Shown here piece after piece: positions 1 through 10,979 of a stretch of 64,000 nucleotides of DNA; the stretch's first letter is position 1, and the number at the start of each line of letters is the position of its first letter. The DNA lies in assembly GCA_016630905.1 (NCBI GenBank), contig WBMQ01000020.1, positions 31,224 to 95,223 of the forward strand, in the 5' to 3' direction. A program made the position numbers and the translations under genes. Under the pieces are notes generated by a model. The model was not told the origin of the DNA and did not search any database. It saw only the letters and a program-made list of their open reading frames with translations. Origin of the DNA: Capillidium heterosporum. Taxonomy: Eukaryota; Entomophthoromycota; Entomophthoromycetes; Entomophthorales; Capillidiaceae.

Positions 1-565
1 ACGTGATATATGTATCGTGTTGTGGGCTGACTAATATAGATACGGTTGATTCCTCTACAATCAATGAAAGTACTAAAAATTCTCAATCCCTGAAAAACCA
101 CTGGCTAAGAACCTTTAAACGTTTAATAAAACTAATCCAACTCAATATACAATCTTAGAACCTTTGAAAACCTCAAACCACGAAATACCAAAAGTCTCTG
201 TGTTCTCGAAATCCTTAATCCCAAGAAAAACCGGTCCTTTTTTCCTGTATAAAAGGCACGATATATATATTGTAGCTTTGGGGATAGTCATAACTTAACG
301 ATATGTAAGTGGATATTTCTTCTGCAAGGAGGTAGACATGTGTTCTGGTCGCAGTGGTCCACCCTTGAAGTTCAGATCCAATGATTCATACAACTGATTA
401 ATATGGTAGAACTGGTCATCTGGTAATTTAAAGTAAATCTTTGGTAAGAGATAAAGTTTATAACCCGAAACACATTGTCGGGACGTAGTATAAATGTAAG
501 CTAACTATGAAAAATAACATAGATTGATGATTACTCTACAACTCAGCTGAAGAGCTAAGTTGACA
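1..565 (+). mobile_element. LTR2 solo LTR, truncated by window start
   Basis: The sequence matches the reverse-oriented LTR2 copy at 41635-42289 along its whole length. It ends in AAGTTGACA at 565, the family's 3' end. A TATA-like GTATAAAAGG at 247-256 is followed by a short AT palindrome (CGATATATATAT). No ORF is visible. The sequence after 565 (ACCAATATTTAGG...) matches the single-copy side of the F-box locus at 48049, so this copy is inserted in the 5' flank of the decayed F-box locus. The left target-site duplication lies outside the window. Confidence 0.8.
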
Positions 566-1902
566 ACCAATATTTAGGAAGCAGCTTTATCCACCCCTAT
601 TTCATACCTAGATCCAAATCTTCAAGTAAAGGAATAAACTTAACCTGTAGGTCCTAGAGTCTTTATAAAATTCATTTGGCCTTACCTTGGATTTGAAAGT
701 GGATTATGTTAAGACTAAAGTTTACTTAGTAAGCTTTCAAATGCTGGCTTGCTAGTAATCAGTAATTTTACTAGATTTAACTAACTATACAAATTGTAGA
801 GGAATCCACATTAAAAAGTATATAACAGTCATCGATACTAGCAAGCCATTATTTGAAAGATGGATCTGAGGTTGGTAACTTTCCTGCTACGTTTAGATCT
901 AAAGGCGCCCATAGTTTTGAGCCCCATCATACAAAAACGTATAGATTTGAAAACTACCCCTATTTTTTGAATGTAAGCATACATGTACTAAGCATCTTAC
1001 ATTTAGCTACTCTAAGGTTACGCTTTATAGACAAGTGCTATCTTAAAATTATCAATCAGTAGACTCTGTACCCATGAAGGCAAATTACTGTCGATAGCAG
1101 TGTCAACTGAGTTTATATTAACTTTTAGAAGAATTCTTCAAATAAACTTCTTTTGATCTCTGCATTTTTAGCTTCGGATTTACTTGCTATATTCCCTTTG
1201 CTTTAAGTTGGTTGGTGCTACACTTAACATGGAACTTACTCATACATATAGGTGTTCATTACTGTTTATAGATTAAAAAAATTATTTGAAATGATGTAAC
1301 TGCCCAATCCATTGGAGTATATTTATAGACTTAGCATGTCTTTCAAAATTTGTCGAGATAGCAAGTAGTTCCTATATAGTAACATCCTTCAACAAAAATA
1401 AGGCTGGGTAAAAGTAAAATATCCTATGCTCACAATACAAGCTAGTAAGTATACCTTTATTTAGTGGTACTCGACAATCTCAAAAAATTCGAAAACCTAT
1501 CCAGTCGAATAAGGTACATTTTCCAATTAAATGTTCAGTAATATAAAAAATCAATGGCTAATATAGTTAAATAAGGTGTTAAACACCTGCTTTAAAACTA
1601 TGCAATTATTTAACATCCTATTTAGCTATACTAGCTATTCATTTTTTAGATTGCTGAACATTTAATTGAAAAATATAGCCTTCTTCTAATACCTTTAATG
1701 CCAAGCCACTATACTTTGTATCCAATGAAATTAGTACGTGTTCTCAACAATAGAAAGTATTGGAGCTTGGAAGTAAAATGATGCAATTGTATTCGGAAAA
1801 TCAGTCATTTAATTAATTTTTAGCTATTTTTAAGCTTTCTATCGAACAAAGATAAACTTTGAAATGAAATCGATATAGCTGTCATAAATACCAACTTAAA
1901 TT
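566..1902 (+). other. Decayed 5' flank of an F-box locus
   Basis: No gene is supported here. The stretch is a diverged copy of the intergenic region found between the secreted-protein gene and the F-box gene at 47.9-49.36 kb (same orientation) and 26.6-28.7 kb (inverted). Short ORFs in it are not conserved among the copies, so I treat it as non-coding. It includes the palindrome listed separately at 1521-1670. Confidence 0.7.
1521..1670. repeat. 150-bp imperfect palindrome upstream of F-box copy 1
   Basis: The segment starts TTCCAATTAAATGTTCAG and ends in its near reverse complement, CTGAACATTTAATTGAA, with arms of about 60 bp. The same palindrome lies at 26846-26995 and 48981-49130, about 230 bp upstream of each F-box start. 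It could be a MITE or hairpin fixed before the locus was duplicated. Confidence 0.75.
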
Positions 1903-1905
1903 AAC

Positions 1906-2094
1906 ATGAACCAGCTACCAAAACTTCCCAACAAACTCCTTACAGCCGTTTTTCAACATTAGATAGAAAAAATCAGTCCATTTTAGCCTAGTAGAACCAA
2001 CTTATAATGCCTTAGAGATTTTCTGGTAGCAGCTTTATACAAATGGAGCTATAACTTGAATCCATCAGTATATGCAACTGATAGGTTTAAAAAC
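1906..2094 (+). pseudogene. F-box/LRR gene remnant (N-terminal part), cut by LTR2
   Basis: The sequence matches the first roughly 190 bp of the intact F-box genes at 49361 and 26615, from the start codon through the CAGCTTTATACAAATGGAGC stretch. Small deletions and stops (for example TAG in the QQN segment) break the frame. The match ends where an LTR2 begins at 2095, and no F-box sequence resumes after that LTR. The 5' flank back to about 566 is also homologous. It is the most decayed of three copies of this locus. Confidence 0.8.
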
Positions 2095-2632
2095 TGTCGA
2101 CTTAGATCTCTAGCTAAGTCGTAAATCGAGCTATTGGGCAATTTTTCTTTTTTCACAAGTAATTCACGACAGCGCCACTGCGTGACAAAATGCTGCAAGT
2201 CATGTGTCATTATCTCTCCCTTATTCTTACCCCCTTCATTGCAAAGAATATTCTTACAGGTGACCAAGTTATAACCCTCTTCTGAGTTACGATATATATA
2301 TCGAAGCCTGCACAGAAAAAGAAGGAGGTTTTTCTTTTGATGGTGGATTTTGGTCTTCGTTGTTTTCAGGTCTTTAGGGCTTTAAGATCGTAGATTTAAG
2401 TAGGATTAGTTTAATTAAACGTTTTAAAGATTCCTAGCCAGTGGTTTTGCAGGGAGTAAGAGTTGAGTATTTCTATTGGTTGTAAAGAATTCAACCGCGT
2501 CTATATTAGTCAGCCCACAACACGATACACATATCACATCCCATGCTGAAGGACTCACCAAGTTTGGCCGAACCCACTCGACTGGAAGTCCAAGCCAATG
2601 ACCAGACACTCGGCGAGAGCGACCGGCCAACA
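2095..2632 (-). mobile_element. LTR2 solo LTR
   Basis: On the plus strand it begins TGTCGACTTAGATCTCTAGC and ends GACCGGCCAACA, the inverted ends of the LTR2 family. Internally it shares the ATATCACATCCCATGC and GGCCGAACCCA blocks with 41635-42289. Flanking pentamers (AAAAC and TATAC) do not match, so either one flank was deleted with the rest of the F-box gene or the copy is old. Confidence 0.8.
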
Positions 2633-2734
2633 TATACTATACCTCACACTCCTAAAGTCTAGCCTATTATCCTACCAATGCTGTCTCCAATAGTTCTATA
2701 ATGAAGATCTCACGACTTCAGGTTAAATACCATT

Positions 2735-3364
2735 TTATGCAATGATGAATTTATAGTAGAATGCAAAAGAAAGTACTGATTGATTCTTATAGTAGTATAT
2801 ATCGCAATTTTGATTGTAAAATTCAAGAAACACGGGACTGTAGTTGACATTAGTGTCCAGTATATTAGGACCCATTGGCTTATCTTCATCCTCGCCACCT
2901 TTGATGGTGATGTCAACGCAATTCATGTAGAAGCCTTATTTTTCTTCCCTGAGAACCTAATACCAGGCGAAGATCGCTTAGCTTTTGGATGCGTCCTCAG
3001 GTATGTGAACCTTGTGCTCTAAAGAGTTGAAAATGCAATCACTGAACACCAATTTCAAGGCTACAAAGTTCTGATTGCTGCAAGAGATACTGTACTGGTA
3101 GTGTCCACTCGGTGGAAAAATATACCTCTGATGACAGTGTCGATGTAAAAAACCAGCTTTGTAAGTTTAGTAGATGAGATCAGCTAAGGTATCGCAATAT
3201 GGGTATTTCAGAGTACCACCTAGCGGTGAACGCATGGCTGGGTCGATTTCAGAGGATAGATACCTGGGATATAGGTCGAAGCGTAGGGGCTTCAGGATAT
3301 TGAGGGACATGTAGCCGAAGGTACTTGAAAGCAGTAGTAAAGAAGTAGCTAAGAAAATCGGCAT
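2735..3364 (-). pseudogene. Secreted LPMO-like (AA11-type) protein, broken
   Basis: Reading from 3364, the frame starts with a signal peptide (MPIFLATSLLLLSSTFG). The predicted mature chain begins YMSLN, followed by a Pro/Arg segment and SPLGG with a nearby Cys. AA11-like lytic polysaccharide monooxygenases usually begin with HM after cleavage and have this early SP(L/M)..PC pattern. The frame stops at 3167. After further stops, a second open piece (2735-2926) starts with MNCVDITIKGG, resembling the YMNCADVTI block near the end of the AA11 domain. AA11 enzymes act outside the cell on chitin and bind copper through an N-terminal His; here that position is Tyr. An in-frame ATG at 3427 exists, but the signal peptide favours 3364. 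Family assignment is from motif memory and not certain. Confidence 0.55.
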
Positions 3365-3429
3365 TGTATTTGAGAGTTTGATGTAGCTAGTTGAAGGCAC
3401 ATCAACAATTAAACTTAAATTTACCATAC

Positions 3430-4327
3430 CTTTAACTCAAAACATAAAGGAATATTCTTTTACGCCCTCATCTTTGGTTTTATATAGACATTCGATAAAT
3501 TGTATCATCAGCGCAAGTGTTTTATCTTTTGAAAATATGTGAACTAGCAGTATATTCTATAATTAATATTGTCGAATCAAAGATATGGTGAAACTAGATT
3601 AATAGGGAGTAGGTATATTTTCCAAGAATATATCTTGGAAATAAATAAAATACAGATTCTAAAGGTTTTTGGTGAGAAACAAAGGATGCTCTAAAAGTAT
3701 TTGAAATTGAAGAGGTGTCAAAGTTTGAAAGTGGATTGCAGTCAGAGGAAAATGTACTACCGGTTAGCCGAACTGAGTATTTGTTAATAGGAAACAGATC
3801 AGGTTATAAGCAAACAGAAGTCTAATGGCTTTACTACATGTATATTTAGCTACTTTTAAGCTATATAAATTAGTAATAAATTATAGTTGTAATTCCCATT
3901 ATAATGAAACCTCAGGAATATATAGGCTCCAAGTACAATTGAGGTATATATATATACGTACCATAGAGGTATCGGAGGACAATTGAAATATGAATATTGA
4001 ACCCTAAATTCCGAAACTTTGGATGGTAAGGGTTGCGGTAATGTTAGACACCAATATTCCGTACAAGAATTTTAGGTTCGAGTTCATTATGAGCTTTCCA
4101 CTCAATTCAATTAATCAATTAGGTGGTCGTGAGGCTACCTTCAGTAAAATAGAGAACCACCCAAAGTATGTAGGTCGGTGAATAGCATTTTTAACCTAGT
4201 AGAAGCAAAGCTACAAGATAGATACCATCGTGTATAATTAAGCAACTAAAAAGAAATGGTATTTAACGTAGATGAGTGTACCCAACTTTAAGTTTTCTTT
4301 AGCTAGCTAAATTAAAATTTTCAAGAT
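3430..4327. other. Intergenic region, nothing recognised
   Basis: AT-rich stretch between the divergently oriented LPMO remnant and the acyl-CoA reductase gene. It presumably holds both promoters. No RNA gene, repeat or conserved ORF was seen. Confidence 0.5.
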
Positions 4328-7300
4328 ATGGTCACCAACTTTCCACTACCGACCTCATTTTTGCAGGGCAAAAGCATACTGTTAACCGGATCAACTGGGT
4401 TCGTAGGTAAAGCGATACTCGAACTCATATTAAGGGACCACTACCCTCACATTAAGAAGATATATTGTCTAATCCGAGGCAAGGAAGGGATTTCGTTTGA
4501 ACGAGCGATTGAAAAATGTCATGAACAACAAAATATTCAACATTTTGAAAGATAAACTAAACTCTCAATTTTCAACTTTGGAGTCAAAGCTGGTAGCTGT
4601 TGAGGGCGACATCGCTTTCGAAGGGTTAGGTATATCGCAAGCCGACCGAAGTATGTTGGCTAAGGAGATTCAATACGTCATCCACTGTGCTGCCACTGTT
4701 GATTTCAATGAGCGATTGGACCGATCACTAACTTTAAATACTTTAGGTACCAACCAGCTTCTGGATCTCTGTGATGAGTGCGAGGATTTTGTCGGCTTTG
4801 TACATATTTCTACAGCTTATGTCAACAGCAACCGTAAGGAGAACCAGATATACGAGCGTATCTACCCGATGGTGTTTGGAGAACCCAGCCAGCTCGTGGA
4901 GCAAATCCAAAGGATGGACTTGGATCGCATTGAATCTTTCACCAAGGAAGTTACTGCCATCTATCCCAATACCTATACATTTACAAAGTCTTTGGCTGAA
5001 AACCTGCTAATAAATCGAGCCGAAGTGATGCGAGTTCGAGAGATAAAGACTGGCCGACCAGCTTGGTCGTTGGCTATTGTTCGACCTACTGTCGTAACCT
5101 CAACTGCGGTGGACCCGTTGCCAGGATGGGTAGATGGGGTAGCCGCCGCCAACGCCATAGCGATGTACATAGGCCTAGGAGTTCTGGATTCAACGCCAGG
5201 TCAAATCACCAACGTCTTGGATCTCGTCCCGGTAGACTATTTGGCCAACATGGCGATACGAGCCTGTGCTGAATTCAAACCTCCTGGTATCCTATTTGAC
5301 CTACCTTTCGCCGACCAAACGCGTAAAGTCCGTACCCTCAAGGAGAATTTAGGTATCGATGGAGCCGACAAAATCTATCCCAGGATCTACCACATCGCCT
5401 CGTCGGGGTTGAACCCCATCACCTGGAAGAAGTTCGGTGAGGACGTCGTCGAGGCTTGGAAGAAGCTACCCCCGCTCAAATCTAATGTCTTTCCACCCCA
5501 TTTCAACAAACCAATCGATGAGGTCGAACACCAAACTGCTGTATATTTGAAGCAGTGTCAGCTCCGTGCCCTATCTAAGATGATCAAGGCCAGTGATACC
5601 GCCAAGTCAATTAAGATCGAGAAGTTGGCCCCTAAGTTGGAGTTCCTGTTTCACTGCTTCCAACATTTTATGCGTAATAGCTGGACCTTCCGAGCCGACC
5701 AGGTCATCAAATTGGAAGCTCAACAATCAGACAGAACCGACGTTATCAGTAGTCAATTTACTTCTTCAGCGTTGGCTCGCATGCCCTGGCAGAACTACGT
5801 CAATTTTTTTGTCTACGGTATACACTACTTTGTCCTCAACGAAGATCAGGCGATAAGATTGCCGATACTGGAGGGTTGGGATAAAGTCATACATTGTGGC
5901 GAGTCACAACCCAAATTTGACGCCATTGAATTGGGTAGCCTGTCACTCCCCATAGGCAAGATACAGATCAACGAGGTACGGGAAAACTTTTTGAACGACG
6001 ACTTTGTCAAATCGCTACTCGATAACAACAAGGTAGCCGAGGTGTTGAAGGATGTATTCGAAGTAGAACGGATGATGCCAGTCAAATCATTCGAAAAGGA
6101 GAGTTTCTGGATCAGCCAACAAGCCCCTCCTATTTATTGCAACTGGGGTAAAGCAGTCAAGCTCAAGGATCGCCTCACCAAAAAAAGCAAAGTAATTTAT
6201 CTGCCCACTCACTTTAGTAACTTGGACTTTGCGGTACTTTGCCATGCCCTCAACCATTACCAACTACCACTACCTGCCTTAGCTGTCGAAGGAGTGGACC
6301 GAATCCTGGGCTACAAGTTGGAGAAGGACCAGCTCAACGGAAAAAGTTTGTTTAAGAATCTGAAAGATATTGACCTTAAACGATGTCTCAACCTCGCCTA
6401 CACTTTCAATCTGCTAAAGTCGACGTCAGTAGCCCTATTTTTGGATGACCGACCTGATCACCCTAGCTTCGGTCCTATGGTGACTGATCCCATCCCCAAC
6501 CCTGTTGAAGGACTCCTGGACGGGAACTTACCTAAATACTTTAAGGATCTTTTAGAGCCGTTGATCCATCTCCTCTCCAAATCCAGCTTGGATCTGAGCG
6601 AGTACCTGTTGGTTCCTGTCAGCTTGAGTTATGACGCACCTATGGACCTCAATCACATCATCACACAGAAGTTAGGCTCAAGGAACTCTAAGGTAGCACC
6701 TGCCTTATGTAGTAAGGGTCGCATCCACTTGACCTTCGGCAATTCCATAGATATCCTGTCCCTTTTGAAACAGATCGAATTCCTTCAAACTTTGAACTTA
6801 GATGACCGTACACTAGCCCACCCCGGCTACATGTTCCGTAGCTCGCAGCTGCAATCCAGTATAGTATCCCCAGTAAGTTTGGTGGCCATTGTTATCAGTG
6901 GTTTCCGTAAGATAGGTGGTATTAGATTCGAGCATGCCCGTACACTATTATCACAGATGCGATCTGCTGTTATAAAGTTGGGTTACGACTTGGATTGGGG
7001 TGAAGAGGATTCTACCGCCGTCCTAACCTTCGCCTTGGAAGTCATTGGTAAACCTACAGTTGAAATTAAGCTCGATGAGGACAACAACACCAAGGCTAAA
7101 TATATCTACCTCGAAGTCGACCCAGTCAACTGTTTGAAACTGCAGACTTTTATCGACCCCATCAAGCATATATTTGCTGGAAGAGCTCTGTGGCTGGCTG
7201 CATTCCTCAAAGCCAAGATCGAGCTGGCTGAGGTAGCGTTGCCAAACCTAGCTCAGATAGAATCTGCTTTCGATCTAGTTAAACTTGTTGCCACACCTCA

Positions 7301-7871
7301 CTTCCCACAGATCACCATACTGGGTGTAGACTTCGTGACGCTGACTAAGCAATTTGTCAAGGATGAAGTCATCCAGATCATCGACCTTGGTGATTCGGAT
7401 GCTGTTATCATGAACACAGACTCAGTACAGCAGGACCTCGCTCAATGTGAAGTCAGCCTCTTCCACAAGGTTCTCGACGCCACTTGGGTCGCCAGCTGCC
7501 TTATCGAAACTTTACCCAGCATGGATGCTATAGCTATTCCTCAATTTATCCAGCTGGTTCAAACTGATCTACTGGAAAGTTTCAAGTTCAAAGTCAGCTG
7601 GTACCCCGAAACCATCGACAAAACTACTATTATGTGTGTAATTACCGTCCTAACTCAAATTGGTCTCATAAAGCTGACGGCTGTCAACTCGAAGATAATG
7701 CTATCGCCCAACCAAACCGACTTTACTAGGTTGAATTCAAGTTTGGATAGGTACTGTAAGAAGGGTGTTGAGCTCCCTAGCTTCCAAAGCTGTAGCCGAA
7801 GATTTAGTTTAGCACTAGAGTCACTCAGAACCGCTATCATGCCACGTCACCCTACCTTGCATCCGAGCTAG
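4328..7871 (+). CDS. Fatty acyl-CoA reductase/acyltransferase fusion, frameshifted near 4495
   Basis: Two overlapping open frames make one protein of about 1,180 residues. The first frame (ATG at 4328, stop at 4555) carries the NADPH-binding TGSTGFVG motif. The second is open from 4497 to 7871. The FAR homology passes from the first to the second between ISF (about 4498) and ERLKN (about 4503), implying one extra base. In the second piece, the YxxxK catalytic pair (YTFTK) is near residues 160-164 and the FAR C-terminal domain near 380-480. A GPAT/GNPAT-type acyltransferase follows, with HFSNLD (the HX4D motif) at about 572-577 and VPVSLSYD near 704. The last 300 residues are not recognised. 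A FAR plus GNPAT fusion is known in Dictyostelium, catalysing the first two steps of ether-lipid synthesis in peroxisomes. The C-terminus (LHPS) has no PTS1. The downstream 1,124 codons lack any other lesion, so this may be a recent mutation, an assembly error or recoding. Confidence 0.85.
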
Positions 7872-7956
7872 CTATTAGAGCCAAATTGAAAACTATAAAC
7901 GAGGAATCTCCAAGTACTAGTTTAAATGTCAGGGATGGCGATGCGCTTAAAACTTG

Positions 7957-8361
7957 ATGAGCAGCCCTCACTTCCTAGAAGGCTTCAGCAACGACTACAG
8001 TAAAGAGTACTTTGAAAACCAACCCGTCATCTCCATCGATCCTGACGGTACTCAATTTGACCCTCAGCCTCAGCCCAAACCTCAACCTAGTGTCAGTTCC
8101 AAGCCAATTGTCAAGCCTACTCCTGGACCTGAACCTTAACCTACCCCCGCTCCAAAACCTAGCCAAAGTAAAACTGAGTCCAAACCTACCCCATCCCAAC
8201 CTACCAATACTGACTTATCACCAGCCAAGAATTGCATCGATGGGATAATATACTGCATGGATGAAGGTACCATCGCCATGTGCCTTATAAAGCACTATTC
8301 CAGCCTATGTGCCAACGGTACTAAGTGTTTAGGTAAGCAGAGGAATGTACAATGTGTCTAA
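7957..8361 (+). pseudogene. Secreted protein remnant with CBM19-like chitin-binding module
   Basis: From an ATG at 7957 the frame reads a short segment, then a Pro/Gln/Lys-rich linker, and hits TAA at 8137-8139. The same frame then continues the linker (PTPAPKPSQ) and a six-Cys module, ending at 8359-8361. The module has the spacing NC.DG..YC....T.AMC...........C.NGTKC.......QC, like family 19 carbohydrate-binding modules of fungal chitinases. No signal peptide or catalytic domain precedes it, because a stop lies at 7948. It therefore looks like the 3' end of a secreted chitin-active protein. It begins only 85 bp after the reductase stop. CBM19 is inferred from cysteine spacing. Confidence 0.55.
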
Positions 8362-8866
8362 ACTATTATTTTAGTTTTAAATTGTATGTGTATAGGATTT
8401 TATATCTTATGCATACACTATTATAAAAATATAGTTTAGTTATATATTTTTAACAAGTTTAGCAGTGCCATTTTGAAAGAAATTGCAAGATTAGAACAAA
8501 ATTAAACTACTTTTATAGAATAGTGAAACTACTGATAGAGAGCTGCTGGCTTATAAGTTATATATATTCCTTTGTATATCATTTCTTTCTAGCGACTTCC
8601 CTTCCTTTGGCTTAAGCACTGATGTTGGCCTCATATCTGTCAGAGTCAACCGGATAGAGAAACTCCAGATCAAGATTTCTTATGGCCCCATTTTTAACCC
8701 CACAAGTTATGGATCCAACACTTTATATATGGGTATATTGTCTTTTTATTGAATGAAACCTAATTATACGGTAGATTATATAAAGATTGCGAGAACCCTA
8801 GTTCAAAATTTTGAGTAGATCGAGGGTTAATACATATTATATTCAATTTGGAGCTTCAATATCAAG
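8362..8866. other. Intergenic region, nothing recognised
   Basis: AT-rich sequence between the chitin-binding remnant and an LTR1 copy. No ORF, RNA or repeat was supported. Confidence 0.5.
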
Positions 8867-9509
8867 TGTAACAACCCTAATTGTTACAATTCCTAATATG
8901 AGGTCATTGACCGATTCTCTTTGTACGTCACACTAATTTTCTCTTACTAATCTCCGATTTTCCCACTTTCCATTTATATCTAGTTTTGATTAGAAATCTG
9001 TTCGACTTATTAGATATTCTTGAGTATTGTTCTCTATCCTTAGTTCAGCCATAACCTACGGATTTCAACCCTTATTAGATAGCATCTGGATATCGGAACT
9101 CTGACAACCAACAAATAGCGTTAAGATATAAAAGGGTATTTAAACCCTTGGAATGCCATTGAAGGCTGGCATCTTGACAACGTTCCACCTCGCTATTTTC
9201 TAAATAGCTGTTACCCACCTCTTGATCTCAACCATCAGCCATAGCTGTTTCTGACAGCCTGATCTGTTTACCTACAAATAAAGTGTTGTTCCTGGTCAGC
9301 CTTTTAGTTATTAGATCGTGTGAATATGTGGTTCGATTTCTATACCCTCTTAGCTCACTCCGTTCAAACTTTCTTCGCTTCCCTTTGGGTGATTTATATT
9401 ACCAATGCAGTAGTCGGCATTGGTTCTACTATCCCGACCTCTCATGTCATACGCTCCTATTATGACACCATCATTAGTTGGATCCAACGGCACCCCCTTG
9501 GACCTTACA
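8867..9509 (+). mobile_element. LTR1 copy, short subfamily
   Basis: It begins TGTAACAACCCTAATTGTTACAATTCC and ends CCTTGGACCTTACA, the LTR1 termini. It contains the family's promoter-like block (GGTATTTAAACCC, then CTTGACAACGTTCCACCTCGC). Flanking pentamers TCAAG and TATAT differ. It is 643 bp, against 1,041 bp for the long subfamily. It carries the short form of the LTR-internal ORF, listed separately. Confidence 0.85.
9326..9509 (+). CDS. LTR1-encoded hydrophobic ORF, short form, open through LTR end
   Basis: The frame starts ATG TGG (MWFDFYTLL) and reads a hydrophobic segment, then TNAVVG and a conserved C-terminal block YDTIISWIQRHPLGPY that ends exactly at the LTR edge. The same ATG-TGG start and C-terminal block recur at 30408 and, in a longer version, at 43775 on the minus strand. 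No known domain is recognised. In a full-length element it would be continued by the internal region, so it may be the N-terminus of a Gag-like protein. Confidence 0.45.
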
Positions 9510-9889
9510 TATATATATCTTTGTTACGATACTATCAGGCCAGAATTTAAATCTTAACTTTAGAATAAAGCTATCTAGGGTTAGTAGTTACTTTGTAAAT
9601 ATTCTTTCCGATACCCTCTTTACTCGCATCTGTTAAATAAAATACATTATAAGAATGTCAAAACCTTACTCTATTTGTTACCTGCATATCAAACTATGAC
9701 ATAAAATAACATGGTAAACCTGCAAAAATATACCTATATATCTGCAATCTATTATCTTATTAATAGATTGAGAGAATACTAAGCTCATTTAACTTATTGC
9801 AAATCTATGCTGAGAATCGTTCTGCCAGAATGAAGATCTTAAAAACAACCATTTTGTGCAAAAAACTGTTCTTGATAAATGACGACTCA
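9510..9889. other. Intergenic region, nothing recognised
   Basis: AT-rich. It lies between an LTR1 end and an LTR3 fragment and could be decayed internal element sequence, but no motif supports that. Confidence 0.4.
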
Positions 9890-10104
9890 TTAAAAATTAG
9901 AACCCGATTGATGTTGCTGTATTTCTTAGCTTAGCCCCAACTGTGGCCTCGATTGTCTTCATGAACCGACTTTGGGTTCAGGTCGCAACTAAAGTGTCAG
10001 CTGTCAAAGCAATGACTTTGAGTTTCTTTAGTTTCATTGGTGTAATCACCACTACGTTGGCTTACCTCAAGCCTAGCCCAGTATCCCTTGGGAGATTTCC
10101 CTAA
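9890..10104 (+). mobile_element. LTR3 3'-end fragment
   Basis: It matches the last roughly 200 bp of LTR3 (copies at 27529 and 54197), including the frame TVASIVFMNRLWVQVATKVS and the end TTTCCCTAAA. The first half of the LTR is missing. The ORF start codon region is mutated (ATTGATGTTGCTG). Confidence 0.75.
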
Positions 10105-10660
10105 AAAGGCTATATAAGGATGAAACTTATGCTTGAAGCTTGATACAGAGGCGATGGGCAGACAGAAATGCCTCAATCGTAGCCATGAGGCTAAGGAACG
10201 TAGTCGGATTCATTGGTTCAATAAAGTTATAGGATTCGGTTCAGGTCAGCGTTACTCTCTGGCTTAGAGAAGTGCTAATTCTCAATTCTAAATTATACTA
10301 TTACAGTGTGTCTATACCATGCCAATAGCAGAAGAAAGTATCAAATGATCCAAGACGTTTATTTAATAATTGCTTGACCTACTACTAAATTCACCGTGTA
10401 CCTTATAGGTGACTCGTCTTTAGTAGTCGGTACTCTGGGTACTGGTGATTATGCTTACCCAACCACTAGTACCAATGTCCATATTGTTCTTCTGGACAAG
10501 CATCAATAACTTTAGGCAATACAGAGGTTGATCGGAAACAGTCAATGCTAGATTAAACATCTAATTCCTGCTAATGGGAATGTGAATTTGTAGCATCGAT
10601 AGAAAGATACCAAACTGGTAGACTATGCATCCGGGATATAAACTTTAATTTTGGCTATTA
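10105..10660 (+). other. Decayed coding-like sequence of unknown origin
   Basis: One frame reads TVYLIGDSSLVVGTLG and continues for about 40 codons between stops, then more open pieces with several stops. It directly follows an LTR3 3' end, where the internal region of a retrotransposon would lie, so it may be decayed element sequence. No reverse transcriptase, protease or integrase motif was found. Confidence 0.25.
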
Positions 10661-10979
10661 AGCGAAACTGCTGCTGATTTAGAAGGATTTCCTTACAGAT
10701 AAAACCAAATGGATTTTATAAAGACTCTAGGATCCATCAATTAAGTCTATCCCTCTACCTGAAGATCTGAATCTAGATATGGAAGAGGTGGATAAGTCTG
10801 CATCCTAAATATTTGTTTAAAGTCTATTTGGTCTAGTACGAAACTTTAGCTTTGAGTAGCTTAATTTTAGCTAAAAGTAATGGGTTGAGCTGTAGTATTA
10901 GCGGAAGCGAAGCTGAATGCATTCAAAGCCTTGGTCCGAAATGCTTTAAAGGAAGGAAAGAATAGTAAGTGGTACATAA

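Noticed and set aside
853-1062. 69-codon ORF in the F-box 5' flank
   Set aside because: The homologous positions near 48340-48520 and 27480-28450 do not keep this frame open in the same strand, and the start is not ATG. It is non-coding flank.
3970-4090. GGTTCGAGTTC-like stretch that recalls a tRNA T-arm
   Set aside because: No acceptor stem, D-arm or anticodon arm could be folded around it.
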